Shown: one piece after another, positions 47,635-61,000 of the stretch
How positions within the stretch are numbered: position 1 is the first letter of the stretch
Layout of the letters: each line of letters opens with the position of its first letter
Source of the DNA: Mycogone perniciosa
Lineage: Eukaryota > Ascomycota > Sordariomycetes > Hypocreales > Hypocreaceae
NCBI GenBank assembly: GCA_025331125.1
Contig: JAOALB010000033.1
Location: forward strand, 310,001 to 374,000
Direction: 5' to 3'
Length of the DNA: 64,000 nucleotides
Notes under the pieces: model-generated
What the model was told of the DNA's origin: nothing
What the model saw: the letters and a program-made list of their open reading frames with translations, nothing else
Database searches by the model: none
Program-made: the position numbers and the translations under genes

Positions 47635-50600
47635 ATGGCTACAGGCGGTGCGGGCTGGACGAAACAGCCCGCTGCGAGCCCTGCAATGGAGTCAACCAAC
47701 GACGCGGACTCGCTACAAGTCAACCCAGGCAGTCCGCGAAGTCCTCCTTTTCCATACACAATCGCAGTGCCGCCGCCATTGCAGTATGGCTCGAATGAGA
47801 AGCCGCCAAGTTCTGGGACAGACGAGACTGATCTCAAGGCGGACGAGGACGAGGAAGTTCAGGAAAAGCAGCCTGTGGCGGAAGAGGAAGAGTCTGAGAG
47901 CCTGTTGACAAGGTTTACCATCGACCCTGCTGGAGAACTTACTCACGATGAGACTACTGTTGATGTCGTCACGGTGCCATGTCCCGGAGGCCATCCTCTT
48001 CGTTCTTGGAACAGAGATGGCCTCATGGGTCGATACTTTGGTGTGCCATCCATGCGAGATGCAGAGGTCAATGAACTGGAGAGACCGGGCTCGTCATGGG
48101 TGAGACAGGGGATTCGGCGGGAGGCAGATAGGGCAAGGATTCTGCTGTATGAACATCCGGAGGTGTCTGAGGGGACGACTCTGAATAAGCTAGCGAGTGC
48201 GCTGTTGGAGGAGCTGAGGGCGTTGAGGACGAGGGAGGGCCAGGAGAGGCCTTTGGTGTTTATTGGGCATAGTGTTGGAGGGTTGGTGGTGAAGATGGCA
48301 TTGGTGAAGGCGAGCAGGGATGGGAGGTATGAGGGCATATTGAAAGAATGCTACGGCGTTGCTTTCTTTGGTAAGAACCTCTTCTGCTCATATCGCTTAT
48401 TCTTTCAACCTTGACTGACAAGATTCATTCAGGCACGCCACATCAGGGATCCAGCTACTTTGCTATGCCAAGTTTAGCCTCTAGCATTCAAAACCTCCTC
48501 CAGCTCTCGGCTCCTCTGCCCCCATCACTGACCTACGACCTGCGCATGGGGAATAGTCTCCTTCTCCACGTGGACGAAGACTTCAAGAACATCTCGGATG
48601 ACTTGCGCGTGTGGACGTTCTACGAAACGATCGACTCTCGCCTCTCCGGGAGCTCGTCTGGCGATGTGTACTTCACTGCACCGTTGACGTCTATCAAGTC
48701 GGCCATCCTAGGCATGCGACAGGAGCGTATTTTCCCCTTACAGAGCGATCATGCAAACATTGCCTCGTTTGGGAGACATAACGTGCATACCCTGCGCTTG
48801 TTCTTGGAGCAGCTGGCGGGGCAGATTGAGAGAGCTGATGCAAATGCGAGGGAAGACACGAGCAGCGGGAGATGGACGCTGAATTTGGAGCAGAAGGTGA
48901 TTGTTGAAGTCCACGGGTTCTTTGACGAGGCGGCGTCCGGAGCGGCGGATGGGACAGTTAGGGCGTGGTCAACGAGATTACCCCTGAAAGAGTTCCTGAG
49001 CAAAGGGCCTGAGGAGTGTCTCACTGAGAGGTTGAATGAGATGGAAGGACCACCGGAAGAGAGCAGGTTTCTTGCGTCGAGAGGGAGGACTTCTGTGGTT
49101 GAGATGGATGGTTTGGGTGGTGATGTTGAGCCGATTCCATTTCCACCGAACCCCATGACTGTCAAGAATGCCCTTGGAATCAAACAGAATGAACATCAAA
49201 TGTCGCCTCTCCCTCAGATTGAGGTGCCGCCATCGCCAGTTATTCTTCCGGTCGACGCGCCTCATGCAAGGCCAGGGGGACGGACGGAATCTGCGCCAAC
49301 GGCGATTCCACGACCTGCTGGTGCTGGCCCTCTGACACCTCCGTCTCGACCCATCTCACCTCCTACCAGATACTCGACCCCTATTCGCAAACCGTCGCCG
49401 CTTATCCACTTAAGTATGGACCAAGACCTTGCCATCGATCGGCTTTCACCTCCAATCCGAGGTCGTGTTGGCCGCTCCTTTAGTCGCTCCATGAGTCTGG
49501 GTAGCGTAGATGGAGGTGTATCCCCACCGCGGTATCGCGACTTCCCACCCTTCTCACAGCGCAGTCGGAGCACCTTTGACGGGGCACTAAACGGAGAGGA
49601 TGGTAATGGTGATGATGACGATGGGCTTGACGCATCGCCGCAGCTTCCGGAGGCGGTTGTGGCAATTCGCAAGATGGCCAAGGATGGGAAGCGCAGGACA
49701 AGCGAGACGGTGATTGTGGATGAGGTGGTTCAAGTTGCGTTTGCGAAGCCGGAGGTGAAGGCGAGGAAGTTTGTGTGGATTCATGTGCCTTTCAACAATC
49801 CAACCTGGGTGACGGTGAGTCCGTATGCTGTTGAACGCGAGGAAGCCTCCGAGACTAACTTGGGAATAGAGTGTTCTTCGGACATTGCAGGTTTCTTATA
49901 AGAGGGACTTTTCGGCATTATCGAATCATGATTTCTGGGTGAGAAGGCATACGCGTGGTAGACACTCGCAGCACTATGCGTATTTTGCGAAGCCGGGTTG
50001 CTACTTCACTGCTCCGCGAACTTGTAGGCTATCCCCGTCCACATGGTGGCCAAATTGGCAAGTTAACGTTGTACTCATTGATTCAAGTATCCCCTCGCAG
50101 CCGTCCGATCGCAAGCCGGTCCCTCTCACCTATATCTCCGGATGATGCCATGTATACTTGCCTGTTTCTCCCCTACCTTCATTTTGATTCGTACAAGAGG
50201 TTGATTCGCCGCCGAGAGCTCATTTCACAGCGCCTTGCCCATGGGCGGGCACGGCCTATACCTGAATCTGTGGCCAAGTCAGACTCACTGGAGTTGCAGG
50301 TTATTTGGGAATTTCTGGGGCACGATCCACCGATTAACTGCCGCCGCACACTGGATCAGTTTGGATACCCCTCGTTAAGGGACACGAGGTCCCGGGACGA
50401 TGATCAGATGTTGTACAAACTGACGAAGGAGAGAGATTGCGGGGTGGATGAGCATATAGGACTTCACAGGCAGATGTCGAGTACCAAGTCGTCTGGATCA
50501 GATGAGGGTGAAAGTGGTAGTGGTAGTGGAAGTGGTATCAGCAGCTGGAGGGAGAGGCTGTCTAGACGGGACGCAGACAACGATGAAGCGCAAGAGGAAG

Positions 50601-51976
50601 AAGTGCTCAACGGCAACGTCTTGATGGTGGACCAACTTTGGCTGTGGGCTCTGTCATCCCGTGAGTTGATAGAGTGTCGTTATTGTCTTGCAATCACTTA
50701 CATGTGTTAGACACTTTGGTATCCTTCTTCCCGAAGAGAGAAGGCGATCCTATCGAAGGGCCGCTGTATCAGCAAGCTGATCTCCGAGATAGCATATTCA
50801 ACGACGTGAACGTAGACCTCACACGCCAGTGTGAGAATGCGCTGGACTTGGCGGCCCTAGCGGCCCTCCATGCCGTCAGCGTTCTTCTTGATCGCTCCTC
50901 ACATCCAGACTTGGAAGTTTTCCGGATATTCGAAGAAGCTATCAGTGTTCTTGTAAGAGTAATTGCCATGATGGAAACGGTTTTCAGCTAACCTGTGCCA
51001 GAACGAGAAGCTCACGACATCACTTAAAGACTTTCGTTCTGAGGGCTTCCGTGACAAGGCCTTTGACTACGAACCCGTCGAGAATAAGACGCGCTCTATC
51101 CGAGCACGTCACAAAGAAGAAGGGCGTCGGGCGGAAGAAGAAAACAGGGACAACACCTCGGCCCTGCTGGAGCTGCGAGACATTGAAGATGAGCTGTTGA
51201 TCCTGTTGCACCTATTCGAGCTGCAGTCCAAGATCATTTCGGCTATGCACGCCACGTATAACCGCCCGGAAATGCGGGACCAGACCATTCACGGCAGAGT
51301 GTTCCTTAATGAGGCGCTGAAGCGATTGAGCGAGTATATGCACCACGCGGATGAAATGATTCGGCGCGTGAGAAGCACGAGAGACGAATACGACAAGCTG
51401 CTCCAGATGGTACAGCGTCAGGCGCAGGTTGATGAGGTGCGTCTCAGCAGACTGCATGCTGACCTGGCTAGCGCGCAGAGCAGAAGCGTCCTGATCTTCA
51501 CGACGTTCACGGTCATCTTCCTGCCGCTGCAGTTCTTCACGGGTGTGTTTGGCATGAACACACAAGAATGGGGCGGGGAGAACAATCTCTCGCTCAGGAC
51601 TATTGGAATTGTGGCCCTTCCTACGAGCTTCATCATGGTCGTCGCGACATTGGTTGTTGCTTGGAGCACCAACGTAAGACGGTGTTTCAAGTGGTTGGGC
51701 AGGCAACACGGGTGGGCGATGCGGTGGTTGTACGTGGTGATTTGGCGGCCTGTGACGAGGGCCGTGGTGAAGTCTGTGATGGACAAGATACGAAGGCAAG
51801 GCCAACGGGGAGAGGAGAGAGAGGGGAAAGGGATGTTGAATAAGGAGACGAGTGACTTTTGGGAGAGGCATAGGCTAGAGAGGGAGAGAGGGTATCAGAT
51901 GCCGGAGGTGAATAAGGCGATTGGGGCGAGACAGGGGAAGACTTGGAGTAAGTTGAAGGAGAGCCGGGGGAAGTAA
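47635..51976 (+). CDS. Alpha/beta-hydrolase (SesB/DUF676-like) fused to a CorA-like membrane domain
   Basis: Six exons are inferred: 47635-48370, 48433-49814, 49870-50023, 50088-50660, 50711-50952 and 51002-51976. They give 1353 residues. Residues about 100-330 form an alpha/beta-hydrolase domain with nucleophile elbow GHSVGG (Ser at about 213) and the FFGTPHQGS block. This resembles the serine-hydrolase domains seen at the N-terminus of fungal NLR-type proteins (SesB). A long disordered proline/serine region follows. From about 700 onward a fungal CorA-associated region is recognisable (FWVRRHTRGRHSQHYAYFAKPG, LPYLHFDSYKRL, INCRRTLDQFGY, LWLWALS). Two C-terminal membrane helices (about 1193-1213 and 1228-1250) surround GMN at about 1213-1215, the CorA signature. 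The intron after 50023 was chosen by phase and is the weakest junction. Function is unknown: perhaps a lipid- or stress-sensing channel-like protein, or ion transport. Confidence 0.85.
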
Positions 51977-52514
51977 GCTAAATTTTGCTTGTAATATTTA
52001 TTTGCAGGACGGGGAATGGTGGTTTGCATCAAAGGCAGCATATAATTTGGCTTCGCTATGTGTCTCCGGCCCAAGACTCCGACACGGCCCCACTTACATC
52101 CGCTGGCCCCGCACAACTCCGGAAGCCAAAGAGCCCCAAATAACCCCAGGCCATTAAGTCACAACTGAAGCCCCATATTAATGCGTCTGTGGATAAAACT
52201 AGAGAGACATGTGAAAGGTTTTCTCATTGTTTGGTCTACTGACTAAAGGAGAACTTGGATCGGGATTTGGTGTTGTCAGGAGTTGGAGATAGATCAATTA
52301 CTATATCTAGATGTTTCCTTCTCACGGCCTCCCACTCCAGATCTCCAACGTTCGTACACATCTCTTCATATGCTTCGTAGCAGTCCTGAGCACTGTACAT
52401 CGTCGCGGCCTGCGAGACCTTCCCTGCTCCACATTATGACCTTTGTTCTAACATGTAAAAGGCGGTGGTATTTTTTATTAATAAACCCAGCAGTTTTGGT
52501 GATTAAGTAGCTTT
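51977..52514. other. Intergenic between convergent genes
   Basis: This is 3' DNA of the two neighbours. No coding region is supported. Confidence 0.5.
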
Positions 52515-53904
52515 TTATGAGCGGCAGGTAAAAGGGCTGTGAGCGTTACCATTGGAGGTTTCCTTGATCTATAAGGAGTTAGTCACTGTATCGTTATACA
52601 AAAGCAAGTGGGCAACTTACGATATCCACAATAGTAGCGTAGGTACCAGCAACGAGAGTCACGGCGCCAATGACGAAAGCCAGGATGCTTCCAACGCTGA
52701 TGAGAGCGTTCTCTCGAGAGAACCACTTGCCCTTGCAAAGAAGCTGGAACCACATAATGGCAGGAATGTAGAATGAGAATCCCGTAACGAAGAGAGCTGA
52801 AGCAAGGGACAGCAGGTCGGAGAAGATGGGGATGGCCTCAGCGATAATCCAAGCGAAAATGGTGAAAACAGTGACCAGAACAATCCAGGCAGCCCAGCCC
52901 TTGGCCGTGTTGATGTACTGGATAATCGACTTCTTCCACATGCGCGCATGGAGGTAGCGAAGAGCCACGGTCGAGTTAATAGAGCCGGAGATGAAGATGA
53001 CGGGCAGAGCAACTCCAAAGGCAATCTTTGAGATGAGCGGACCAGCGGAGAGCAGTGCAGGAGACTGGACAGAGGGTCCGACGAATGCATAGCACAAAGC
53101 GCCAGTCAGGGTATAGATGAAGATTTGGACAATGCAGGAGGCCCAAATGGACTTCATGTAGTCCTTTGGCGTGTGCATCTCATCCATGAATGAGAATTGG
53201 CCAATGGCGAAGCTGAAAGCGAAGATGATGTTGCTGACGGCAACAAAGGCCTCGGAGAAAGTCACTCCCTCCCTGGGCCAGGCTGACCACTGAACACCCG
53301 AAAGGCCGGCAGGAGAGTCACGGGCCTGGACACCCGTAGCGATGACCGTGATTCCAATGGCGACAACAATAGACACGAAGTCGATGTAACCAAGGATAGC
53401 CACTTCAGTGAATGATGGAGGGATGGCGAGGATGAGTAGGATGATGGCTGAAACAGCAGAGAAGGCGATGGAGCAAACGTGGCCGCCGTTGAGATTGCCC
53501 AGAGCAATGCTGCCAGTCAGGGCGTGTGAGCCCACGACCATGACGAGCTCCATAACCAAGGCAGCACCGAACACCTCATATCCAAATCGACCCAGCATGA
53601 GCCTTCCGGCATCAGCATAATTTGTGATATGAGGGTACTTCAACTTGACCTGGCCCACGAGATAGCTGGTGAAGATCGATATCAAGCCAAGCGTGATGGT
53701 CAGGAATACACCGGGGAACATTCCAAGTGTGTGGAAAGCGGAGGGCAAGCTGAGGGCTCCGAGAGCAATGGCCTCGACAACAGTGACGACAGCCAGGCGT
53801 TTCCATCCCAGCCGGTGGAAGTGAGCGTTGCCATCGGCGGCCTTTTGCTTCATTCGATCATCACCAGCGTCATCGCTTGTCTCGGCAAAGATTCGGTCGG
53901 CCAT
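52515..53904 (-). CDS. Neutral amino-acid permease (AAAP family, Mtr-like)
   Basis: This is a membrane transporter of the amino acid/auxin permease family, like Neurospora Mtr for neutral amino acids. Exon 1 is 52621-53904 and exon 2 is 52515-52568, across a 52 bp intron (GTAAGT to TAG). The product is 445 residues. A short hydrophilic N-terminus is followed by about eleven hydrophobic helices, starting with VVTVVEAIALGALSLPSAF. Family blocks HITNYADAGRLMLGRFGYE, SIALGNLNGG and FSFMDEMHTPKDYMKSIW are clear. The small last exon adds the family's typical ending (SPFTC), supporting the splice. Without splicing the frame would end after eight unrelated codons. Confidence 0.92.
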
Positions 53905-55930
53905 TGTGAGATGAGAATGTTCAGCCCGCTGTGGTTACCACTGTTGAATGACGGAAGAGACAATCCCGTCTGTGGGGGGGGGGGGGCGGGTGATATTATA
54001 TATTAGGAGAGATGAGGATGGGTTAGGAGGAGAGTCCGACTGCTCAAGTCCCGGCTTATGAGCTTTTATGTACGGAGTTTGTTAACGGCCGTTTGATAAA
54101 GCTAGCGTCAGGAGGGACTAGGACCCATATATGATACGGCTTGAAGCGGTTGAGCTTTAATCGGTGATCCCTCCCCTGGTTTTCCTATACATGTACATAC
54201 TATCCTCCACAAAACCCCATAGTTACAACGGTACCCATACACTCCCCCACAGCAGATGATGCATAATTTGATACTAGATCTAATGCCCAGCCATATTGTC
54301 ATTGTCTGGGGAATTTCTGGGGGAAGGTCTGGGGAAATGCTGCACAAACTACGTGAGATGCCATCAGAAACTGGATGAGCCGGAAGTGTGGTTCCATGGA
54401 TGTTACGGAGGATGAGTCCACCATGTTTCTATGTGGTAATCAGAAAGCGTCTAGAAATATTCTAGAATGTTTGAGTCATGTTTTACTTGAAAAAATTTGC
54501 TGATCAGTGGAGCTCCCACCAACCATGTTGTATATCACGCCCTTGATGGGACCACTTGTGGATGATATAATCTCCCGAGATCCATCTTTTTAGTCATGGT
54601 GAGAACTTTCTAAGCAAACAATTTTTTTACCGAGCGGTTTGGTTTCCGTCTACGGGGTATTGGCATTCTCGAGATACACACCAGCTGCTATAGAATGTTG
54701 GTTTTAGGGGGAATATCGTCCCTTTGTAAATTTCTGGCCGTCAAATGTCTGCCAATTCTATGCCCAGCCGCTCCAAGCAAATACTATGCATACTATGGAG
54801 TATACTTGGCGTCCGGCAATAATGGCCCGACCCGAAGAACGACAGCCGGCCAGGGGTAGAGCGACTACTGCCTGTATGTAGTAATTAGTGTCAAGGATAA
54901 TTGCTCGGCATTAGTAAAAGGCGCGCCTGACAGTGACAGGGGCTTCCGATGATCTGACCAGCGGTGTGTTCGGATCGGAGCAGTCCGTACGTATTATTAT
55001 CCTTTCGCGCCCTCTTGGTGTCGTTACGAGTATAAACGCCCGGCTGTTGCGAGCATAATCGGGCCTACCGACGTATATTCAGTGTATTACACATCAGCCA
55101 TAAGCAGTTCGTGTAAGTGTACGTCTAAGTTGACATCGTCTTCTCTGCTGCGAGAAAGAACACGCTAGTAGCAGTACTACGTGAGTTTTTCATAGCCGTT
55201 CTCCGGTATCGGTAGAAGTGAACTGCTCCATACGGTTGTCCCGAGAAAATCCGTTCAGTTCCCGGATCCACAACATCTGCCGTGGTAAGCGCTAGACATG
55301 ATATTTTCCAACGTCACCATCATGCCATACCAGTTCTGAACTTAGATTCCAGATTACTATTAAATAACCTGCGACAGAGTTATTTTTGCTCAAGCTAATA
55401 GTACTATCTTGAATGTACTATGATTTTTTCATATTAGTATTCTATGCTTATGCGGCATGTGAATACAAAGTACTAGTGTTTAACCTACCACTTATTGGTG
55501 GATCTCTCAACATGGCAATTCTAATGCGGCTATCAGTTAATTCCGCCGCTAGGTTGTAGTTTTGATATGTGTTTGCTATTAGTTGGTCGTAACAGTTGAG
55601 ATGAAACCAGATATCTACGCATTACGGGTACTCCGTACTACTTGCCCGATTACAGAATATTAGATAGGTACTACTTCGTACTACCTTAGGGAATACGGTC
55701 GGCGTCTAGCTGGTTACAACTAGTTTGTCTGAGACCCATGATTTAGTTGGTCGATGAATAGCTTTTAAAGAACCTCCTTAGTCAATTCATTAGGAGACAA
55801 CTATTATCGCGACATGACCCACGGAGTCCTAAGTCAATGGAGGGAGATAGGTGAATACACATTCTAGAACATAGGATGTAGTTTTAGGGCGTGCCGATAC
55901 CTTTAAGACTGTCTTAGCTATACCGGCTGG
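53905..55930. other. Intergenic transition to AT-rich block
   Basis: No gene is seen. A run of 13 G lies at about 53974-53986 in the permease promoter. Intergenic motif copies occur at about 54070, 55628-55641 and 55664-55684. Base composition becomes gradually AT-richer and switches sharply near 55930-56040. Confidence 0.5.
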
Positions 55931-57843
55931 GCCTTGTAGTTTTTTTTTTTTTACTATTTACGACCACTCTATATCCAGGTATAATAGCCTCGTCTAGGCA
56001 ATAGGTTAATAGGAGCTAGGGGTTTAGACCCTATTTGCTATATTTTGCTAGATAAAGGAAAAGTTTTAGTGTATTTTTAATTTATATTTTATAAAAGGGG
56101 GCTGTATAGGTTTACCTCCTTTACTAGCTTTTAGAAAGCTTTACTTCCTTTAAGTCTTAATAGGTATATAACTAGTTTTTTGCCTTTTAGTATTTTAAAA
56201 AAGAAGTTTTTTATTATATAGTATTTAATAAAATACTTTAACTCTTTAAAAGAGTTATATTTATAGTAGGATTATATATTATAGCCGAAATAGTTATAAT
56301 AGCTTTAAAAGTCTTTATAGCTAAACTTTTCTGCTAATAGTTTATATAAAATAAATTAAAAGACTTTTAATTTTAAAGGATTTGTAAATACTTTTAGGCT
56401 TTATAGTTAATAGCTTTTTAAAGTATTTACTTTTTGATACTTTTTTTAAAAGGTTATTCTTTTTACTTTTATTTAATATTAATATATATTAAAATACTTT
56501 AACTTTAAAAGGGGAGGTTATAGGCTACTTTTTCTTTATTAATTTATTTATTATTCTATTACTTTATATATCTTTATAGTTTAGTATTTAAAAAAATAAA
56601 TATTTTATAAAAATATTTTTATTATATATTAAAACTATATAAACTGTTTTTATAATAAGGTTAAAGCTTTATTTAATAAGCCTTTAACTATTAATATATT
56701 CTTAAAATATATATATATATATATATTAATTTTAAAGTTATTTTTTATAAATTTAACTGCTATTTTAATTACTTTAATAGCTTTTATAGCTTTTATATTA
56801 TAGACTTTTATATTAATAAATAGCTTGTAGTCTTTATAGACTTAAACTTTATAATATACTATTAATTTCTTTTAAGCTTTTTAAGGTTTAAGCTAATTTA
56901 AATAAATTAAAGTTTATAGGTAAAGAAAATAAATTAAATAAATTTATTAATAAATTTAACTATTTTTTATAAATGAATTATAAAAAGTTAAATATTTAAT
57001 TTATTAATTTTATTAGTTAATAAATTAAAATAGTTTAAATTTATAAATTAAATAATATTTTTTATTTAAATAAAAACTATAAATAAAAATAAAATACTAG
57101 ACTTTTTATAAAGTATTATAATAAAGGTAGTCTTTTTAATTAAAAGGATAATATAAGCTATAGTTTTAAAAGCTTTATTTACTTTTCCTATAAAGTTATT
57201 AATATTTATATTTATTATTTTATTAAAGTTATTTTTAAACTTCCTCTTTAAGTTAAGCTATTATACCTTTATATTATATAAGGCAATTAATAGTATATAG
57301 GCGTTAACTGCTATAGCTATTATATTAAAAAAGGAGCCTTTTTAAATTTTATTAAAGCTTTTTAAAAATTTAATTATCTTTAAAGCTTTATTTACTTAAA
57401 CTTTTATATACTTTTTAAATAATACTTTAAAGTTAAAAATAATATTAAATTATTTTATATATTCTTTAAAGTTAATTTATTTTCTTTTTAATATTATTAA
57501 ATATTAAAGATTAAATCTATATTTTTTATAGAAGTAAAAGAGTTTAGTTTTATTTAAAGTAAAAAAGATTATATTTTTTTAACTTTATTAAATTATTTAA
57601 TTTATTTAATTTTATAATATTATTAAAATATAGCCTTTATAAAGGCATATAACTAAAAAGGTAATCTTATTTATATAGTTAAAGTATTTATTATTAATTT
57701 ATTTTATTTTAAAAGTAAGGTAATATATAATATAAATAAAATTAATAAAAAAGGGGATCTTTAAAGGGTTTAATATTTAAGTTTACTATAAAGCAAAGTA
57801 ATATTATCCTTTTTTTAAATAAAAACTATATAATTACTATTTG

Positions 57844-58092
57844 GCTAGGTAAGCTAAGGACCTACCACTTATCAGCGCTTATTAGCGCTAAGGAGCTCTT
57901 ATCTGCTTATATAGCAGATACCAGCTAACATATACATTGCGTAAGCGATATGTTAGACTATATAGGCGCTTACAATGTATACATTCTATGTTTTCCTTTG
58001 TATTAGCTATGTATATATAGCGAGGCCATTACAGTATATTTATTACTAGAATCAAGCTTTATTCCCATTTCTCTCTATACTCTATATAGCTA
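57844..58092. repeat. Hairpin-rich segment preceding the copia relic, possible LTR or leader
   Basis: This short stretch keeps more G and C than its surroundings and holds several inverted repeats: AGCGC/GCGCT (57874-57878 with 57885-57889), ATCTGC/GCAGAT (57901-57919), CTAACATAT/ATATGTTAG (57925-57933 with 57948-57956), and ATACATTG...GTAAGCG with CGCTTAC...CAATGTAT (57932-57980). A TATATATAG at about 58012 could be a promoter box. No second copy was found downstream, so calling it an LTR is only a guess. Confidence 0.4.
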
Positions 58093-61000
58093 TGCCGCGC
58101 TCCGCGACAGTTATAAGCCCGGGTAGTAACTACTAGAGTTACTAGAAACTTCCCTTAATATTATATCTTTACCTTTACTCTTTCCCTTCGCCTTTAAGCT
58201 TTTAAAGCCACCTTCCACAATAAATAACGCAAAAGATATCACCTTTATAAAACTGGATTTAATAGTCTAGTAAATTAAATAAATCACTATTCTAAATAAC
58301 TATACAACTACTATAAAGATCTAGAATAAAGTTAATCCTAATCTCTTTAATTAAAATAATAACTATTTCCCTGCTTTAAAGCCACCTACTTTAATTAAAG
58401 TAAAGGAAACTGCCTTAAAAGCATTTAAAAAAGAAGCTATTTTAATAAATATCTTTATTTATTATAACAGTCTACTCTATAAGTATTAATACACTATTGC
58501 CTTATATACTAAAAAGAGGAAAGCTAAAGCAGTAATCTTTAAATAAATATAAAAGACAGTTAATACTAGTATCTATACTTTAATCTTTATAGACTTTAAA
58601 GCTGTAACTTAAGCTATAGCCTTAGCCTTTATTATTATTAAAGCAGCCAATAAAAACAATAAAAACTTAAACGCTAAGTTTACTATTTATTAAATTATAA
58701 AAAAGCTTAAAAAATAATTAACTTTTTATAAAGATATAATATATAAGAAAGTATAGATTTTATATAAATGCATTTTATATAATATAGAGTATAGGAACTT
58801 AAAGCTAAAAGTATAGTATATAAACTAAGCGCGTATTTATATAAATACAGTAAAGTATAAGCTTTTTAAAGTTATAGGAATAGCTGCCTAAAAGGCTTTT
58901 TTAAAAACTATTAAAGTACACTATACTTTAAACTTTACTTTATACTACCTATATTATATAAACAGTTAAATTAAAAGCGGCAAAACTGTTAAAATCTTTT
59001 CCTTTAATTAGCTTAGTTAACTTTTTTTAAATAATATATAATATATAGAAAATTACGTTTACAGACTTTATATAACACTTAATAACCGCTTAAATAAAAC
59101 TATAGCAAATAATATTATATATTTAAAAGCTCTTACTAAGAAAGAATGTCTATATAGATAAGAAAAGTATAATTAGCCCTTAAAGGATTATAGTATACTA
59201 TTTACTATACTTAAAGGAAAACCTAATAAAAAAGGGAAATATATCTGTAACCTACAATAAACTGCAGAAATTTATACTTGCCTTTAAGAAAATAAATAGT
59301 ATATACTTTGCAATAAACTTAGCAAAAAGGGTATTAACTTTATAGCCTTAGTTTAAAGAGGTATAACTTTAACTATTATAGCTGCTTTAATCTCTTTAAA
59401 CTTAATTAATAAAAAAGATATAAGCCTTATAGTATATATAATAAATATATTAATATATATTAATATATAGGATATACTTTACTGCCTTTTTAAAGCATTT
59501 TTTTTAATATTTATAATACTATTTATTTAGTAAATAGTAAAAATTACTTTATTCCCAGCTCTTTTATTTTAAGTATAAAAAATAATTATATTAAGGCAGG
59601 AAAAGCTAAGTATTTTATAGCCGGAAAAGGACGCTGCCTATTAAAAGATACTCTTTATAATCTATACTAAAAGGCAGCGCGCTTAGTAAAGCTTATAAAT
59701 ATAGTTATAGTTAAAGGATTTTATATTAATATTATATTTTTATTAAAGCTTTAAAAAGTAAAAATATAGCTTATAAAGTATAATAATATACTTTACACTA
59801 ATACAGTAAATTTAAATATAGTTATAGGGAAGGTAAAGTATAAATATAATCTTTTATTTCTTTAATATAAACCCCTATCGCTTTATATTACCTTTATCTT
59901 TAAGTATACTATCCTAAGTAATATAACTACTTTATTCCTTTTTCCTAGCGCAGACTACTATATTTATATAATTTTAAGAAAAAAAAGAAGATTAATATAT
60001 AACCCACTAATACTATACAATAACTTAAAGAAGCTCTAGCACCTATAATTAAGACATCTAGGCTTAAAAGCGCTTAAAGCACTAATAAAGAACGCAAAGA
60101 ATATATATATTAAAGGAACTACGCAAATAAAGTGCAAAGCCTATACTTTTACGCATATAAAATAGGTTATCTCTTGCAGAATATTTAAAAGATAAGCATT
60201 AAGACTATTCTTTAAAGTGCACTAGGATCTTTAAAACTATTTTTATAGTTATAATAGGGATAACTAGCTCTTAATACTTAAAGAAAAATATACTTTATAG
60301 TTATATATATACCCTTTATTAAATAAAGAATAAAATATTATCTTTAATACTCTTTTTAACTTTATAAATATAGTAAAAATATAATATAATATTTTAATAT
60401 ATTTTTTTAAGTAAAATAATAAAAAAGCTGTAATTATAGTTAAAGGCTTAATATACTTCTAAATCTAGGCAAACGCAAAAGGAATTATCTTAAAGCTTGC
60501 CCCTTTTTATATATATAAGCCAAATAGCGCCTTAAAGCGCATAAATCAAAAAGGTATAAACAAATTAATAAAAATACTTAAAGCTATAAGCCTTTTAATT
60601 AATTTATAGCCTAAAAGTATAAAAACTGCAGTATATATTATTAATATAAATCCTATATATAGCCTTAATATAATATTACCTATTAGAAAATTAAAGCAAT
60701 AATTCTGCGATTTCGCGCCCCTTCTAATAAAAGAGCTGTCTGCAGACTTACAGCTAGATTAAAGCAGACTTTATATATATAGCTGCTGCGCTTATATATT
60801 TTATAAAAACTGCAAAACTAGCCAGAATAAAAGAGAATTTAAAATAAAGCTTAAAAGCCTAATTAAATATTTTATTAAATATATTATAAATAATATATAT
60901 TCCATTTAATTACCCTGCCTAGTAAAAGTAATTATTATAAAGAATATATAATTTAATAAAACTAGCTTTTTTAATAATAAAAAAGAAAGTATAAATAAAC

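Noticed and set aside
56020..56033. Telomere-like GGGGTTTAGACCC at the edge of the AT block
   Set aside because: A single imperfect unit, not a tandem TTAGGG array.
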